36,238 nt of DNA from an uncultured beta proteobacterium (GTDB lineage: Bacteria > Pseudomonadota > Gammaproteobacteria > Burkholderiales > Burkholderiaceae_C). Below, piece by piece: positions 35,921 to 36,238 of this stretch; position 1 is the stretch's first letter; every line of letters begins with the position of its first letter. Both the position numbers and the translations under genes were made by a program. The DNA lies in assembly GCA_903924955.1 (NCBI GenBank), contig CAIYDK010000232.1, forward strand, positions 1 to 36,238, in the 5' to 3' direction. The notes under the pieces are model-generated. The model searched no databases. It was not told the origin of the DNA and saw only the letters and a list, made by a program, of their open reading frames with translations.

Positions 35921-36238
<318 letters not shown>

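Overview
The window looks like chromosomal core DNA of a Gram-negative betaproteobacterium, most likely a Comamonadaceae member (Rhodoferax/Polaromonas/Acidovorax-like). This rests on GC-rich coding sequence, on gene pairs such as hemE-priA and the block LemA-like/rsmB/DUF4390/ntrY-type kinase/ntrX-type regulator, and on a dispersed ~50-bp repeat of a style I associate with that family. The genus is inference. No rRNA, CRISPR array, prophage or complete insertion sequence was found. The left edge cuts flgL and the right edge cuts rpoC.

Layout: (1) 1-2125, the end of a flagellar locus (flgL) plus an HDOD signalling protein. (2) 2148-8400, a MocR-type regulator divergent from a tightly packed five-gene cluster: LysE exporter, EamA exporter, fold-type I aminotransferase, PhzF-like enzyme and PLP threonine dehydratase-like enzyme. 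Three of the four junctions are ATGA-type overlaps, so it reads as one amino-acid processing and export operon of unknown substrate. (3) 8429-12590, a large membrane diguanylate cyclase with a periplasmic propeller sensor, divergent from a histidine-phosphatase-fold protein. (4) 12795-15262, an accessory patch: a decayed CapA-family pseudogene, an AT-richer FG-GAP lipoprotein gene, hairpins and a possible gene remnant. (5) 15263-23218, creatininase-family enzyme, YggU, a DsbD/ScsB-type reductase, a CoA-binding protein, hemE and priA. The hemE-priA gap carries DnaA-box-like sites. (6) 23245-29891, an orphan sensor kinase, an AEC transporter, rep helicase, a hypothetical protein, a stand-alone cyclic-nucleotide-binding protein and a small protein. 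(7) 30064-36238, tRNA-Gly and tRNA-Phe, then a minus-strand operon running from the LemA-like gene through rsmB, DUF4390 and the NtrY-type kinase to a short NtrX-type regulator, preceded by the 3' end of rpoC and its terminator.

The most unusual signal is the dispersed ~50-bp repeat (consensus core GCTAC-N6-ATAGC-tGCttaCGCA-N8-ACGGGGGCT). Five good copies and two divergent or partial ones were found by eye. Two copies sit in the same reading frame of the same dsbD-like gene, where they encode near-identical hydrophobic helices: the signal-peptide core and the last membrane segment. One copy encodes the linker of the MocR regulator. Others supply the ends of two genes, and one appears to form the rpoC terminator. 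In-frame use recalls the Rickettsia palindromic elements but lies in an unrelated bacterium.
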